A program made the position numbers and the translations under genes. From Rutidosis leptorrhynchoides (taxonomy: Eukaryota > Streptophyta > Magnoliopsida > Asterales > Asteraceae), in assembly GCF_046630445.1 (NCBI RefSeq), contig NC_092342.1, forward strand, positions 79,286,001-79,350,000: a stretch of 64,000 nucleotides of DNA. The letters are read 5' to 3'. Below the pieces are notes generated by a model. It searched no databases. It saw only the letters and a list, made by a program, of their open reading frames with translations, and had not been told where the DNA came from. Positions 23,289 to 35,303 of the stretch are shown here, in pieces (within the stretch, counting starts at the first letter, position 1; every line of letters begins with the position of its first letter).

Positions 23289-24713
23289 TTAAAGATTTCA
23301 CAATTAATACTTTGTACAAAAGAATATTTTTTTTATTACCGTCTTTTTGAAAATATATGTATGTATATATTCTTCAGATGTAATACAGATTTGATGAGTT
23401 AATATCATATTAAGCTCATTTGTTTTTTGAATTGAATGAATATTCTCTAAAACATTAAGGATTACATAATCTTCGCGGAGTATTTCACTAATGAAATCAA
23501 TACTTCATTATTTATTCTTATTCCTCGGTGAAGGATGTTGATGCTCGTGGAATTCTTATGAACTTCATAAGATATAAATGATGTTTTCTAGAAAGTTTCG
23601 AGTACATCGAAGATAAAAGTGTAAAATCAAACATGTAATTGATTAATACACTAAGTTCATTATGAAATGGAATTCATTGAGTTGAACAGATATTTGTAGT
23701 TAACGATGGTTAAGTTGTTAACGAAGGATGTACATCATAGCATATTAGTAATATGAATTAACCTAGCAGTATCTACCCCTTAAAATTCACACGTAATGTC
23801 ATAACCCGACCTTAACCATAAGGACGAATACAATAACATTTGATTTCATCGCGAGGTATTGCCCTCTATATGCGACATCTTTCAAAAACTGCATTCGTTT
23901 TTACAATACAAACCATAGCTTTTATTACAAATACAAGGTTTAAACAACTTAATAATGATTATCGTTTAGCGATAATCTTAGACTTACAAACTTTACATGT
24001 GATAATAACAATACGACCTCCAACATATTTTACATTACAAATCCTCCGATATGCAGTTTTATTTTTGACACAAATATGCATACTCAAGATCTTGCTTAAA
24101 TTCAACATGTTGTAGCGGAAGCTTTTAGTTATCACCTGAGAATAAACATGCTTAAAACGTCAACATAAAGTTGGTGAGATATAGGTTTAATGCCGGCAGC
24201 GTTATGAAAATAGACCACAAGATTTCATATATAAACGTTTTAATAAAAATATTCTAAGTTGTTGAGCACTTGATAACCATACTAAACATTTAATCAACGT
24301 CGCATATTCCCTTTATTATGAAATCTTACTACACCGTACCAAGTGTAGTCACCGAAACGAAGTACTGTGCAACCGTTGAATACTGGTCGTCCAGTCCGGT
24401 TGGGGTTGTCAGGCCCGATAGATCTATCAACAGGATTCGCGTTTACAATACCTCATGTAAATAGTAGTTACCAAGTTACAGGGAAGTATGCCAGTGGTAC
24501 AACTCAACGTAGAATATATATTTTTAATCACTTGTGTCCATAACGTAAATCATAAAATGCATGTATTCTCATCCCGAAATATTTAGAGTTTAAAAGTGGG
24601 ACTATATACTCACTTTTGTCTTGAAGGTATTTAACTCGACTTGGTCTCCGATAGATATCACGAACCTAACCATATATATAATATATCAACATATTTTCTT
24701 TTCAAGTAATCGT

Positions 24714-24716
<3 letters not shown>

Positions 24717-24801
<85 letters not shown>
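24717..24801. repeat. (TA)n microsatellite in S2
   Basis: About 85 bp of uninterrupted TA. Confidence 0.97.
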
Positions 24802-24802
<1 letters not shown>

Positions 24803-25811
24803 TTTTAATATTTTCTTAGTCCGTAGTTAGCAGTCCGATGTCAGTGGTCCACAATTAGTTGCTTAAATAAAATAAATAAAGACCCCATCGTATTCGTGTT
24901 GATCAGAATTAATCTTGACCCATGGTACCATGTTGTCAAATGACGTGTTGCGTACATAAAGTACCGTGTTGTCAAATGACGTGTTGCGTACAATCATGAG
25001 GTCTTATGATTAATCTTCTCGTGTTGTTTACGGGTGGTCCTGAAATATATAAAATAAAATCATAAGTAAATATATATTAAATATTATGTTAATTAGCCAA
25101 GATATGATTAATCCGATTTTGTCATAATATGATATATTACAGGTCTTGAAGTGTTTTTAAAAATCAAATTAGAAGGATCTATTTAGTTTGCGAACAAGTT
25201 TGAAATCACTCAAACTATGTTCTTGTTGTTAAAATTTTATAACACAAAATAAGATAGCTATATAAATATGAATCGAATAAGGTTATGAATAAGGTTACTA
25301 CCTCAAGTTACTTGGACAAAGCTACTGGAAAAGGTAAGAAAAAACTTGGAATCAAAAGAGTGGTGGAGTGGGATTGAAAGATTGAGAGTAATCTCCTTGA
25401 AATCGGATGACTATATTGATACGTTCTTGAGTAGGTAAATGAAGAGAGATTAGGGAGTGAATTAACTTGAAAGAAAATTGGAAATAAAATTGTATGTGTG
25501 TGTGTGCAAAATAGCATGATTATGGGATGGATATATAGGAGATTTAGTTTGTTTTCTTGCACAAAAGTCACACATGAGGTTAAATGGCTGGTTCCCACAT
25601 GTAACATCATGTCCAGTGGCTGATCATTGAAGTTTATTGTTGGTATATACCAATAGTAAATACGTATAGAAGCTGGGTATGATACGGTTACATATACCCT
25701 AGATATACTTGTAGAAATTTTGAGGAATCGGAACGAGAATTCAAATATGGACGGGTTTATAACTGTAAAAGAGGCTCAAAACTGGGCTTTTATTTTTGGG
25801 TCAAACCAGCC

Positions 25812-25884
25812 AGGGGCTCTGCCCCTTGGACCCCGCCAGGGGTTGCCACCCCTTGGACCCCGCTTATCGGGGGCGCTGCCCCCG
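25812..25884. repeat. GC-rich triple-hairpin island in S2
   Basis: Three perfect inverted repeats stand in a row: AGGGGC-TCT-GCCCCT (25812-25826), AGGGGT-TGCC-ACCCCT (25838-25853) and CGGGGGC-GCT-GCCCCCG (25868-25884). TGGACCCCGC follows the first two. The island stands out from the AT-rich LTR around it. Confidence 0.85.
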
Positions 25885-26944
25885 AACCCCCGTCATAATC
25901 AAGATAAGTTCAAACATGTGTGCACTCCACACTTCCCCAAACTTGTTCGATATTTATCAAGATTATTTTGGTTACAAATTAATCCCATTACACTTAAATC
26001 ATATTGGTGACATAGATCACCAACACATTATATATTGTAAGTATATATGTCAAAGAATGTTACATATAGTTATCGTTTTGATAACTTAAGTTAGTGGTCT
26101 CAAAGTATACTTATAACTCATTGTTGTTAGTTCACAATGAAATGTTAAACCATCCTTAAATCATGTTAAATATGTATAGATATGTACATATACATAATCG
26201 TATAATTATCATGTGTTATATAGTTCGTGATATCATCGGTCAAATTGGACGGTCAAACGTTGTGTGAAACTCTTTTCAAAAACATAAGTCTCAACATTTT
26301 GGATTGCTTATCATGTTGGTAAGGTTTATTTTATGTAAATATTAATCTCATAAGTATAAAACGATTGGAAAAATCCGGGTCGTTACACGTAATAGCTTAG
26401 TACGAAAAGATTCATGATGGTTTTAAAATTTATATATATAAGATATACATATAAATTCTTTAGATGAATAGAGTTATTACTTCATAACTCATTGATACAA
26501 TATACTCGTTGTTGACTCGTAATGATGTCCACGGTGCTTTCTTGAACTGACGGAGCTTGTGATGTTAGAGGTGCTGCTGATTCTGACGATGTTGACAGCA
26601 CTGACTGTGCTGGTGAGGTTAAGGGTACTGTTGATGCTGTTGGTAAAACAAGTCTAGCTTGTATCTTACACCATTCGGATAAAGGTTTCTACTCTATCTG
26701 ATTTAGGGTTAAGCCTAGAATAGATAATCTCTAAACTTTAGAAATTACATAATCGTCGTAGAATGTTTCTTCAATGAATTTATGAATCCATACTTCATCT
26801 TTTGTCGTTGCTGGTACTTCTTGGTACCTATGGTGCGTATGATGTTGATATTCGAGGTACAGATTGTGATGTTGAGGCGTGTGATGCGGATGTGATTGTT
26901 GGTGGTGGTAATGATCCTGTTGGTGTGGATGATGGTGGTACCGA

Positions 26945-27391
26945 TTATGCTGCGGGTGCTGCTGCTGGTGTTCGTAACCCTTGCACCATATTCTCCAAAG
27001 CCCCTACCCGAGCACGAAGCTCGTTGACTTCTTCTATTATACCGGGATGATCGGTGGTTCGGACGATCGGATAAATAAGATTTATAATATGGGATAGTAT
27101 ATAATCATGATGAGATACTCTGGAAATGAGAGAGAAAATAGTATTACGAATAGGTTCGCCGGTAAGTGCTTCAGGTTCTTCGCCAAGAGGTGAATGTGGT
27201 GGATGGAAGGGATCACCTTTTTCTTGTCTCCAATGATTAAGTAGGCTACGAACCCATCCCCAATTCATCCAGAATAGGTGATGGCTGATTGGTTGATCAA
27301 TTCCGGTTACACTTTCTTCAGAGTTCAGGTGAATATCCATATCAGAATAGCTGTCGGAATTTAAGGAATTTGAACTAGATACGGGATCCAT
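26945..27391 (-). CDS. Pre-gag ORF of element A (148 aa, unknown family)
   Basis: I do not recognise the family. It starts about 370 bp after the PBS in element sense. N-terminus Ser/Asp-rich (1-30); conserved core QPISHHLFWMNWGWVRSLLN (about 33-52), GDPFHPPH and EALTGEPIRNTIFSLISRVS; C-terminus a short predicted coiled coil (IIEEVNELRARVGALENMV). The homologue in B (33399-33845) has the same length and about three quarters identical residues, most changes conservative, although the DNA around it has diverged more. That pattern suggests past selection on the protein. The TAA stop is followed in frame by 38 more open codons, Pro/Thr/Ser-rich, also present in B. Confidence 0.75.
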   Translation of the reverse strand: MDPVSSSNSLNSDSYSDMDIHLNSEESVTGIDQPISHHLFWMNWGWVRSLLNHWRQEKGDPFHPPHSPLGEEPEALTGEPIRNTIFSLISRVSHHDYILSHIINLIYPIVRTTDHPGIIEEVNELRARVGALENMVQGLRTPAAAPAA

Positions 27392-27761
27392 CTTGTATAA
27401 TTAGAGAGATGATTTTTGATATGAAATAGATTATAGAATTTAGATTGGTACTCTTCAATACATAATTTACATATGTATATATAATACCAAAATCCCGTAA
27501 ATTACGGAGAAATTTTCGAAAGATGGCAGTCAAAGTTTACTGTAATAGATATGCCAAGATATGAATTTTGTCTATACACTATCTATGCAATCAATGCAAT
27601 AAGATGCGTTTAGACTTAAGATGATAGACAAGTAATTTCTGACAAGAAATGATAAGCAAAACTGTTGACATGCAGACACAGTCGAAGTCCAGACTTACTA
27701 ATGCATCCTAACAACTATCAGTTAGACACACTTATGCAAGACCTGGTTCACTAAGACCAAC

Positions 27762-27773
27762 GCTCTGATACCA
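27762..27773 (-). other. Primer-binding site of A (initiator tRNA-Met)
   Basis: Minus sense TGGTATCAGAGC, a perfect match to the tRNA-Met 3' end complement, next to the right LTR. Confidence 0.88.
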
Positions 27774-27775
27774 AC

Positions 27776-29570
27776 TATGACGATCGCTCCAAATCCATAT
27801 GGACGAACACGTCATTCATCGATTTCATTGCGAGGTATTTGACCTCTATATGATACGTTTTGTAAACATTGCATTCTTTTGAAAAGGCACACCATAAATG
27901 AATATTTAAATCAAAGTTTTTCGACATCTGATGATTTCTACATATAGACAATCAACGTAAATAGTAGTTTACAATAGTACTTCCGTTGACAATGCAGTCA
28001 AAATAAGATACATGGTGATAATTTGGTGAATGCAACGTTTCCTAGAAAAATATGCCATGTAAGACTCCATGCACATAGCTTGTCTAACATATAAGCAAAC
28101 AGCGGAAGACTTCTAGGGAACCTGAGAATAAACATGCTAACAAGTGTCAACACAAAGGTTGGTGAGTTCATAGTTTTAATGTTTTGCATAATCTGTACAT
28201 AAAGGTGAATCACAAGATTTCAGTTGTTTCATCCAGAAACGTTTATCAAAATATTCTACGAAATTGAGCACCCTGGTAACTAAACTTAACATATATATAA
28301 TTTGTACCCTTTGTATAATCATCTTAATAATACACGCAAACCAACGTGTACGCTTCTCAAATAGCATACGTCCGTTAAAAGGCTAGTGCTCTTGCTCAGA
28401 CGGGGATATCAAGCCCTATGGATCCATATACTACTACTCGCGCCCACCAGTTCTTATAACTGGCAGTTACTAGTTACCAAAGCTAAGGGATTTTCGGTTC
28501 AAACTCAGTATAGAATTTAGTATGTACTTGTGTCCATTGTTTTTAAAATAAAGTGCATGCAATCTTAGCCCAAAAATATATATTGCAAAATCATTTAAAA
28601 AGGGAGCAAATGAAACTAACGCATATAAATCTAGTATTTTCAGTATTTATAAACAGTCGCATGTATTCTCAGCCCAAAAATATATTGAGTAAAAGGGATC
28701 ATATGAAACTCACCTTAGCAGCATATAAAGTCGTTCACCAAAATGTGATCGAAACTCGGATTACCAAATAATCGTAGATCTCAACCTCGAGAACATATGT
28801 TGGTCAATAAATGTCTATCAAGCTAGGTCAGGTCGTAGTGTATCACAATCCTAATGCTCGAGATCGACATACAAAAGTTATTCAAAGTCGTTTCAAAAAG
28901 TCAGTTTTGGACAGTTGTTTAACAAAACGAGATGTACCTTATATAAGGATTCATTTACTCGGTTGGTAATATTCAAAAATCCAATTTATCAATCTCGTAA
29001 ACAAGTTGTTTAAATCTTAATTGCAGATTCAAAAGCAATTTCAATTAACGTCAATCATAATTCAGTTGATCATATCTTTTAATCCGTTCATCGAAACTAT
29101 TCGATATCTAAATGAAAAGTTATTGATTTTTCGCCAGCTTTCCAAAAACATGTATATCATATACTTTTTACCGGTAATATATGTATTTAATTAGTGATTC
29201 ATTATAAACTGTTTAATAACGAAATTTAGTATACAAGCATGCATAAACATATATACTCGAGCACTAGACATGTATACACTATTAATATATAAAAGATAAG
29301 ATATGAATGCTCACTTATCAATATTGAGATTCAATATTGTAGGAAAGTACGTAGACGTAACGGAGATGATAAACACTAGGTTTGATTCATAAATATATCC
29401 CCGAACATTACCCATAACCTCCTTGGCAATAACCCATAATTTCCTTAGCTCTAGCTTGTTTGTAAACTTGTTTTGAAATTACTCAAACAACACTCCGTCG
29501 TAATATTTTATGTATAATACTAATAATAATAATTCTTATAACCATAAGATTAATAATAATAATAATAATC

Positions 29571-29663
<93 letters not shown>

Positions 29664-30047
29664 TATAAATATAATACGAAGTAATATTTGAATGATTTAA
29701 AGAAATGGAACCAGACATCGCGTTTTATAGTGTGGCCTGAATTCAGACACCATGCGATCGCATGAGTTTTCAGTGTTTTTGCCATGCGATCGCATGGCCG
29801 CCTTTTCCGTTTTTGTTTGCTAGTTCGTCGACATCAAATAGTGTTTTAATGTAGCAAATAGTGTGTTACTGTAGCAATAGTGTACTGTAGCAAATCACTG
29901 TAGCAAGTCGTTTTCACTGTAGCACGGTAGCAAAGTGCGGTTTCACTGTAGCAAATAGTGTTTCACTGTAGCAAATAGTGTTTTACTGTAGCAAAGTCAT
30001 TTTTACTGTAGCAAATAATGTTTTACTGTAGAAAAGTCGTTTTTACT

Positions 30048-30103
<56 letters not shown>

Positions 30104-30192
30104 CATATAATTGTTCATGAATCGTCGAGAGTAGTCAAAGGTAATTGTATATATGAAACAGTTCTAAAATTTTAAGACTCAATCTAACAGAC
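27776..30192 (-). repeat. A right (5') LTR, main part
   Basis: Matches 18900-21256 with scattered differences (by eye 1-2%). It is cut at 30192 by element B; the target repeat CAGAC is at 30188-30192. The last piece resumes at 39402. It includes the TAA tract at 29570-29662, the CTGTAGCA array and a TA tract at about 30050-30100. Confidence 0.9.
29723..29797 (-). promoter_or_regulatory. A right LTR core promoter with paired palindromes
   Basis: CCATGCGATCGCATGG at 29782-29797 and CCATGCGATCGCATGA at 29750-29765, 32 bp apart. After 20 bp in minus sense comes TATAAAA (29729-29723). Here the downstream palindrome core is intact, unlike the left LTR. Confidence 0.75.
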
Positions 30193-32988
30193 TGTGACGA
30201 CCCGAAAATTTCCGACCAAATTTAAACTTAACCTTTATATGTTTCCGACACGATAAGCAGAATTTGTAATGTTGAATCTCAAAAAGTTTGGAAATACATT
30301 CATGTAATCAATTATCCTTTGACCGTGTTCGACGATTCACGAACAATTATGTGTATATAGATATGTATATATAATATATAATATTAACTGAAAACATTAA
30401 CAAATTATTAGATATATGATACTTTACATGAACGTATTTGTTTCGATATATTTATTGACAGAATTAAGAGATAATATCAAATGATTGAATTATCAGATAC
30501 ATTATGATATGATTACGGGCCTATGTTATGAGGTCCACTGTGATTTAAGAAATCTATTCTTTTTGACCACTCATTACTTAACTAGTATGATAAAATAACG
30601 ATATTTATATTTTATTTTATCAAATATATATAACGATTTAAATTAATATTATATATATTTATACGCATATTATACGTACATAGTTTTATACTTTTACTAT
30701 ACTTTAACTTTACCTTTACTTTACTTTTACTTTACTTTAACTTTAATAATTCATACTTTAATAATTCACTTTAATAATTTATACTTTAATAATTCACTTT
30801 AATAATTCATACTTTAATAATTCACTTTAATAATTCATACTTTAATAATTCACTTTAATAATTCATACTTTAATAATTCACTTTAATAATTCATACTTTA
30901 ATAATTCACTTTAATAATTCAAAAATCTATTATAAATAGAATTCAATAGGTTTTATTATTTCATAGAAACTTGAAAATATATTTCTCTAAACTCTCTCAA
31001 TCGAATTATACATATATATATTTTCTTTGTATTATTTCAAGATATTATTAGTATACATAAAATACTACGACGGAGTTATATTCTGATGATTTTAAAATAA
31101 GTTTTCAAACGGGATAGAGCTAAGGAAATTATGGGTTATAGCTATGGAGGTTATGTGTATTGATCGAGGGTATTGCTCGTGAGGTCAACCTAACGTTTAT
31201 CATTTTCGTTTCGTCTACGTACTTGCCTGCAATATTGAATCTCAATATTGATACGTGAGCACTCATAACTTAACTTTTATATTTCAATAGTGTATCCCTG
31301 ACTAGTGCTCGAGTATATAGGATTATACATGCTTGTACATTCGATATTGTCCTTAGATAGGTTTGTTGAATCCTGAATTAGATACATATGCTACTGAGAT
31401 AGGGTATATGATATGCATGTCATTGGAAAGCTAGCGAAAAATTAAGAACTTTTTATTTAGATATCGAATGGTTTCGATGAACGGATTAGAAGTTATAGTC
31501 AACTGAATTTTAGTATTATTGTTAAAATGATTATTATTACTATCGTCGTTATTATTTTAATAGAAATATCATTGTTATTATAAAATATCATTATTACTAT
31601 TATGTTAGTATTATCATTTTATCATAATAACATTTTTAGTAAATATAAATATTGTTATTTTTTTATAGAATAATAATAATTATTATTACAAAATAATACA
31701 ACTTTTACTTATTATTATTATGATCAATATTATTTTATCAAATAAATAGGGGATACAAAGATATTTTTCACCACGCGTAATATAATTACATTAATAATAC
31801 TTACCACTATAGTTTTACGATATTAAGTGAACTTTATAAATTTTACTACTTAAGATATATAAAAGTATATTTTATCATATATAAACGTTAATATAAATTT
31901 TTATTAATAAATGACTTTTATTATTATAAAATCTAATAAATATATTTAAATATATAAAATGACTATAGTTAAGTTATATAATAAACACGTATAAATTTTA
32001 GAAGACATTTTGGGTTAAGTTGACTTTTGTTGACTTTTGCATATTAGTCTCGAGCATTAGGATTGTGGTACACTATGACTTGACCAAAAATTGTTAGACA
32101 AATATTGACCAACATATAAATATATATAATTAATATAGGTTCGTGAATCCGAGGCCAACCTTGCACTTGTTAAATGACGTTATATGTATTTTTACTACGA
32201 AATACAGTATGGTGAGTTTCATTTGCTCCCTTTTATATATATTTTTGGGACTGAGAATACATGCGCTGTTTTTATAAATGTTTTACGAAATAGGCACAAG
32301 TACTAAAACTAATTCTATGTGGGTTTAAACCAGAAATATACCCTTAGCTTGGTAACATTAAACTACTTGTCTATGTACGGTAGGCGCGAATCCTAAAGAT
32401 AGATCTATTGGGCCTGACAAACCCCATCCTGACTATGGGATGCTTTAGTACTTCGAGGTTATTTTAAACACATCTGATCTGGTGTACTTCAGAGGGTAAA
32501 ACATGAACGTTAAGGCTTGTTACCGGGTGCCTACAACTTATAGAATACTTTTATACACTCGCGAGTGTACGGATATTTATAGAAACTGAAATCTTGTGGT
32601 CTATTATTATTACGGAAATGATTGATTATGATAAACTAATGAACTCACCAACCTTTTGGTTGATACTTTAAAGCATGTTTATTCTCAGGTATTAAAGAAA
32701 TCTTCCGCTGTGCATTAGCTCATTTTAAGGATATTACTTGGAGTCATTCATGACATACTTTGAAAGACGTTGCATTCGAGTCGTTAAGTTCATCAAGATT
32801 AATATTAAGTCAATTATAGTTGGATGTAATATGAAATGGTATGCATGCCGTCAATTTTTGATGTAAAGAAAGTTTGTCTTTTAAAAACGAATGCAATGTT
32901 TGTAAAACGTATCATATAGAGGTCAAATACCTCACGATGTAATCAACTATTGTGAATCGTTTATAATGTATATGAACGGATCCTTTCA
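30193..32988 (+). repeat. B 5' LTR (2796 bp)
   Basis: Starts TGTGACGACCCGAAAATTTC and ends GGATCCTTTCA. A TATAAATA box lies at 30931-30938, right after the 28-bp array. A CATATAGAGGTC / ACCTC hairpin and the shared R/U5 modules are near its end. No gene is seen. Confidence 0.95.
30738..30920. repeat. 28-bp tandem array upstream of the B TATA box
   Basis: Alternating ACTTTAATAATTCAT and ACTTTAATAATTC units, about 13 half-units. The 3' LTR has the same array at about 37145-37328 with the same overall length. It ends about 10 bp before TATAAATA. Confidence 0.9.
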
Positions 32989-32990
32989 GT

Positions 32991-33002
32991 TGGTATCAGA
33001 GC
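32991..33002 (+). other. Primer-binding site of B (initiator tRNA-Met)
   Basis: TGGTATCAGAGC two bases after the LTR end. Confidence 0.9.
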
Positions 33003-33398
33003 GGTGGTCTTAGCGAACCAGGTCTTGCATTAGTGTGTCTAACTGATAGTTGTTAAGATGCATCAGTGAGTCTGGACTTCGACCGTGTCTGCATGTCAAA
33101 AGTTTTGCTTATCATTTTTAGTCTGAAATCATCTACTTACCACCCTTAGGAAATTACCTGCTTATCATTCTTAAGTCTAGACGCATTTTCCTACATTTAT
33201 TGCATAATAGTGTATAGACGAATTCTTATCTTAGCATATCTGTTACTGTGAACTTTGACTGACATCTTTCAAAGATTCCTCCGTAATTTATGGGATTTTG
33301 GTATTATATATACATATGTAAATTATGTATTGAAGAATACCAAATCTAAATTCTACAATCTATTTCATACAAAAAAATTCTTTCCCTGATCATACAAG

Positions 33399-33845
33399 AT
33401 GGATCCCTCAACCAGTTTGAGTTCCTCGGATTCCGACAGCTATGCCGATATGGATTTCCACATGAGCTCCGAAAGCAGCGTGACCGGAATGGATCAACCA
33501 ATTAGCCATCATCTATTCTGGATGAATTGGGGATGGGTTCGTAATCTACTTAACCATTGGAGACAAGAAGAAGGTGATCCCTTTCATCCACCACATTGCC
33601 CTCTTGGCAATGAACCTGAAGCACTTACTGGCGAACCTGTCCGAAACACCATTTTCTCTCTCATTTCCAGAGTATCTCGTCATGATTATATACTACACCA
33701 AATTCTAGATCTTATTTATCCGTTCGTCCGAACCGACAATCAACCCGGTGTAGTAGAAGAAGTCAACAAGCTTCGCGCTCGGGTAGTGGCTTTGGAGAAT
33801 ATGGTGCAAAGATTACAAACACCAGCAGCAGCACCAGTAGCATAA
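33399..33845 (+). CDS. Pre-gag ORF of element B (148 aa, unknown family)
   Basis: Homologue of the A ORF at 26945-27391 and the only intact frame in B. It starts about 400 bp after the PBS. Same layout: Ser/Asp-rich N-terminus, core QPISHHLFWMNWGWVRNLLN, GDPFHPPH, EALTGEPVRNTIFSLISRVS, then a coiled-coil end (VVEEVNKLRARVVALENMV) and an Ala/Pro tail. No transmembrane segment, signal peptide or catalytic motif is evident; Trp/His richness in the core suggests a folded domain. After TAA (33843-33845) the frame stays open for 37 codons (PVPPSTTSTVPLPPPTTT...) to a TAG at 33957. It could be a packaging or Gag-accessory factor for a non-autonomous element; that is speculation. Confidence 0.75.
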   Translation: MDPSTSLSSSDSDSYADMDFHMSSESSVTGMDQPISHHLFWMNWGWVRNLLNHWRQEEGDPFHPPHCPLGNEPEALTGEPVRNTIFSLISRVSRHDYILHQILDLIYPFVRTDNQPGVVEEVNKLRARVVALENMVQRLQTPAAAPVA

Positions 33846-34208
33846 CCAGTACCACCATCAACAACATCAACAGTACCATTACCACCACCAACAACAACCG
33901 CATCGCAAACCTCAACTTCACAATCTGTCCCACAAGCATCGACGTCATACGCCATGTAGATACCAAGGAATACCACAACGATTAAGTATTGATTCATAAC
34001 TTCATTGGGGAAACATTCTACGGCGATTATGTAATTTCTAAAGTTTAGAAATTATCAATCCTAGCCTTAACCATAAATCAAATGAGTTTAATTTAATATT
34101 AACTCATTAAATCTATATTACATCTGAAGAAATATACACATATATATTTCCATAAAGACTGTAATAAAATTCTTTTGTACAAAATATTAATTGTGAATTT
34201 TTTTTTAA

Positions 34209-34225
34209 CGGGTAGGTAATACCCG
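34209..34225 (+). other. Internal PPT-like hairpin of B
   Basis: CGGGTA-GGTAA-TACCCG, 6-bp perfect arms. With the preceding TTTTTTTTAA it copies the 3' PPT at 36583-36600 for 13 bases (TTTAACGGGTAGGTA). Confidence 0.7.
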
Positions 34226-35096
34226 AGAGATATATAAATTCACAATTAATATGTTACATTCTTCGAATCTGATTCAGCAACTCATCCATTATACTCCCTA
34301 CTTTCACAACAATATACATTCTTTTATAGAAATCAAAACAACCATACTCATTCAAAATCTAATTACATATTCTGATTTTAAAATCTCAGAATTCGATTCA
34401 AGATATAACCGAAATCATCACTCTTAGATTCCTACATCTTTCAAAACTATACTTTGACTTCAAAACTGTCCTAGAACCTCATTTCTATTCATGGAACTCA
34501 CAAAAATATTTGTATCATTCAAAATCTTAGAACATCATATGTATATTAACAATTACAATATGTGTTCAAACACTTCGAAATTCCTAAAGACATGCGAGAT
34601 GATTATCCAACCACACATTACCCACTGTCATGCACCTGAAAAGCTCTCGAAACCAAAGTTATAGTTTAACATGTATCCATGTCAGATCCTTTGATATTTA
34701 TTACCAAATATAATTTTTCAATCTCTTTCCAAAATAGACAGTTTTGTCACAGCTCCAGCAAATCACCTTCATTTGTTTATACAAATAAACCCTTCATCAT
34801 GGTTACCGGGGAACCTTTCATATCTCGTCACATTAGCAGTAAACTTATCAACAACTTCATTAACCTTCGACTTAAGCCTCTCCGAAAATCCACTATACTT
34901 ATTCATTAAAACCCCATCATGTACTCATCTACATCCTGTAACAATAATTGTCACACCAACTACTGGGAATTAGCAATCAGTATTTTGAATTTCGCGACAA
35001 TTTTACGTTAAAAGTTATATGTATACATATAACGTCTATCTCCTAGACTTACATACTTCGAATGTGAATTTTTTGAAAAACATCCCAAACTATGAA

Positions 35097-35303
35097 CTAG
35101 TTCTCCGAAATTGGAAAAATGCTGATGAAGCAGCAAAAACTGTAAACGACTTTAACAATCAAAAGTTTGATGATAAAGAATAGTATGGTGGTAAAGCTGA
35201 GAAAAAGAGAAGGTTTGAAACTAGAAAATGGATTGAGCAGACCATGAAGGAGGCTGTGGACAAATCACAAAGACTAAACCTACCTTCAAAGGATCCAAAT
35301 GTT
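35097..35303 (+). pseudogene. Poly(A)-binding-protein gene fragment captured in B
   Basis: One frame reads RNWKNADEAAKTVNDFNN, QKFDDKE, a stop (TAG at the conserved Trp), YGGKAEKKRRFE and IEQTMKEAVDKSQRLNLPSK. In plant PABP the corresponding order is the end of RRM2 (NFENADEAA, KKFDDKEW), then AQKKSERE and the linker with FEQSMKEAADK. The KSEREQELK part is partly lost. It lies in sense with the element. Intronless continuity over the segment could mean capture from an mRNA, but the piece is too short to be sure. Confidence 0.78.

Larger units (their letters stand above)
23797..26387 (-). mobile_element. Solo LTR S2 (2591 bp) nested in A
   Basis: Starts TGTCATAACCC and ends CGGGTCGTTACA, flanked by the perfect 5-bp direct repeat CGTAA (23792-23796 and 26388-26392). 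In minus sense it starts TGTAACGACCCGG like the other gypsy LTRs and carries the shared GAGG...CCTC and CCTGAGAATAAACATG modules. No internal region remains, so it is the product of LTR-LTR recombination. No gene is seen in it. Confidence 0.9.

Noticed and set aside
33740..33997. Minus-strand frame in element B with a Gly/Val-rich sequence (also 26802-27050 in A)
   Set aside because: Antisense shadow of the pre-gag ORF and its extension; conserved only because the sense frame is.
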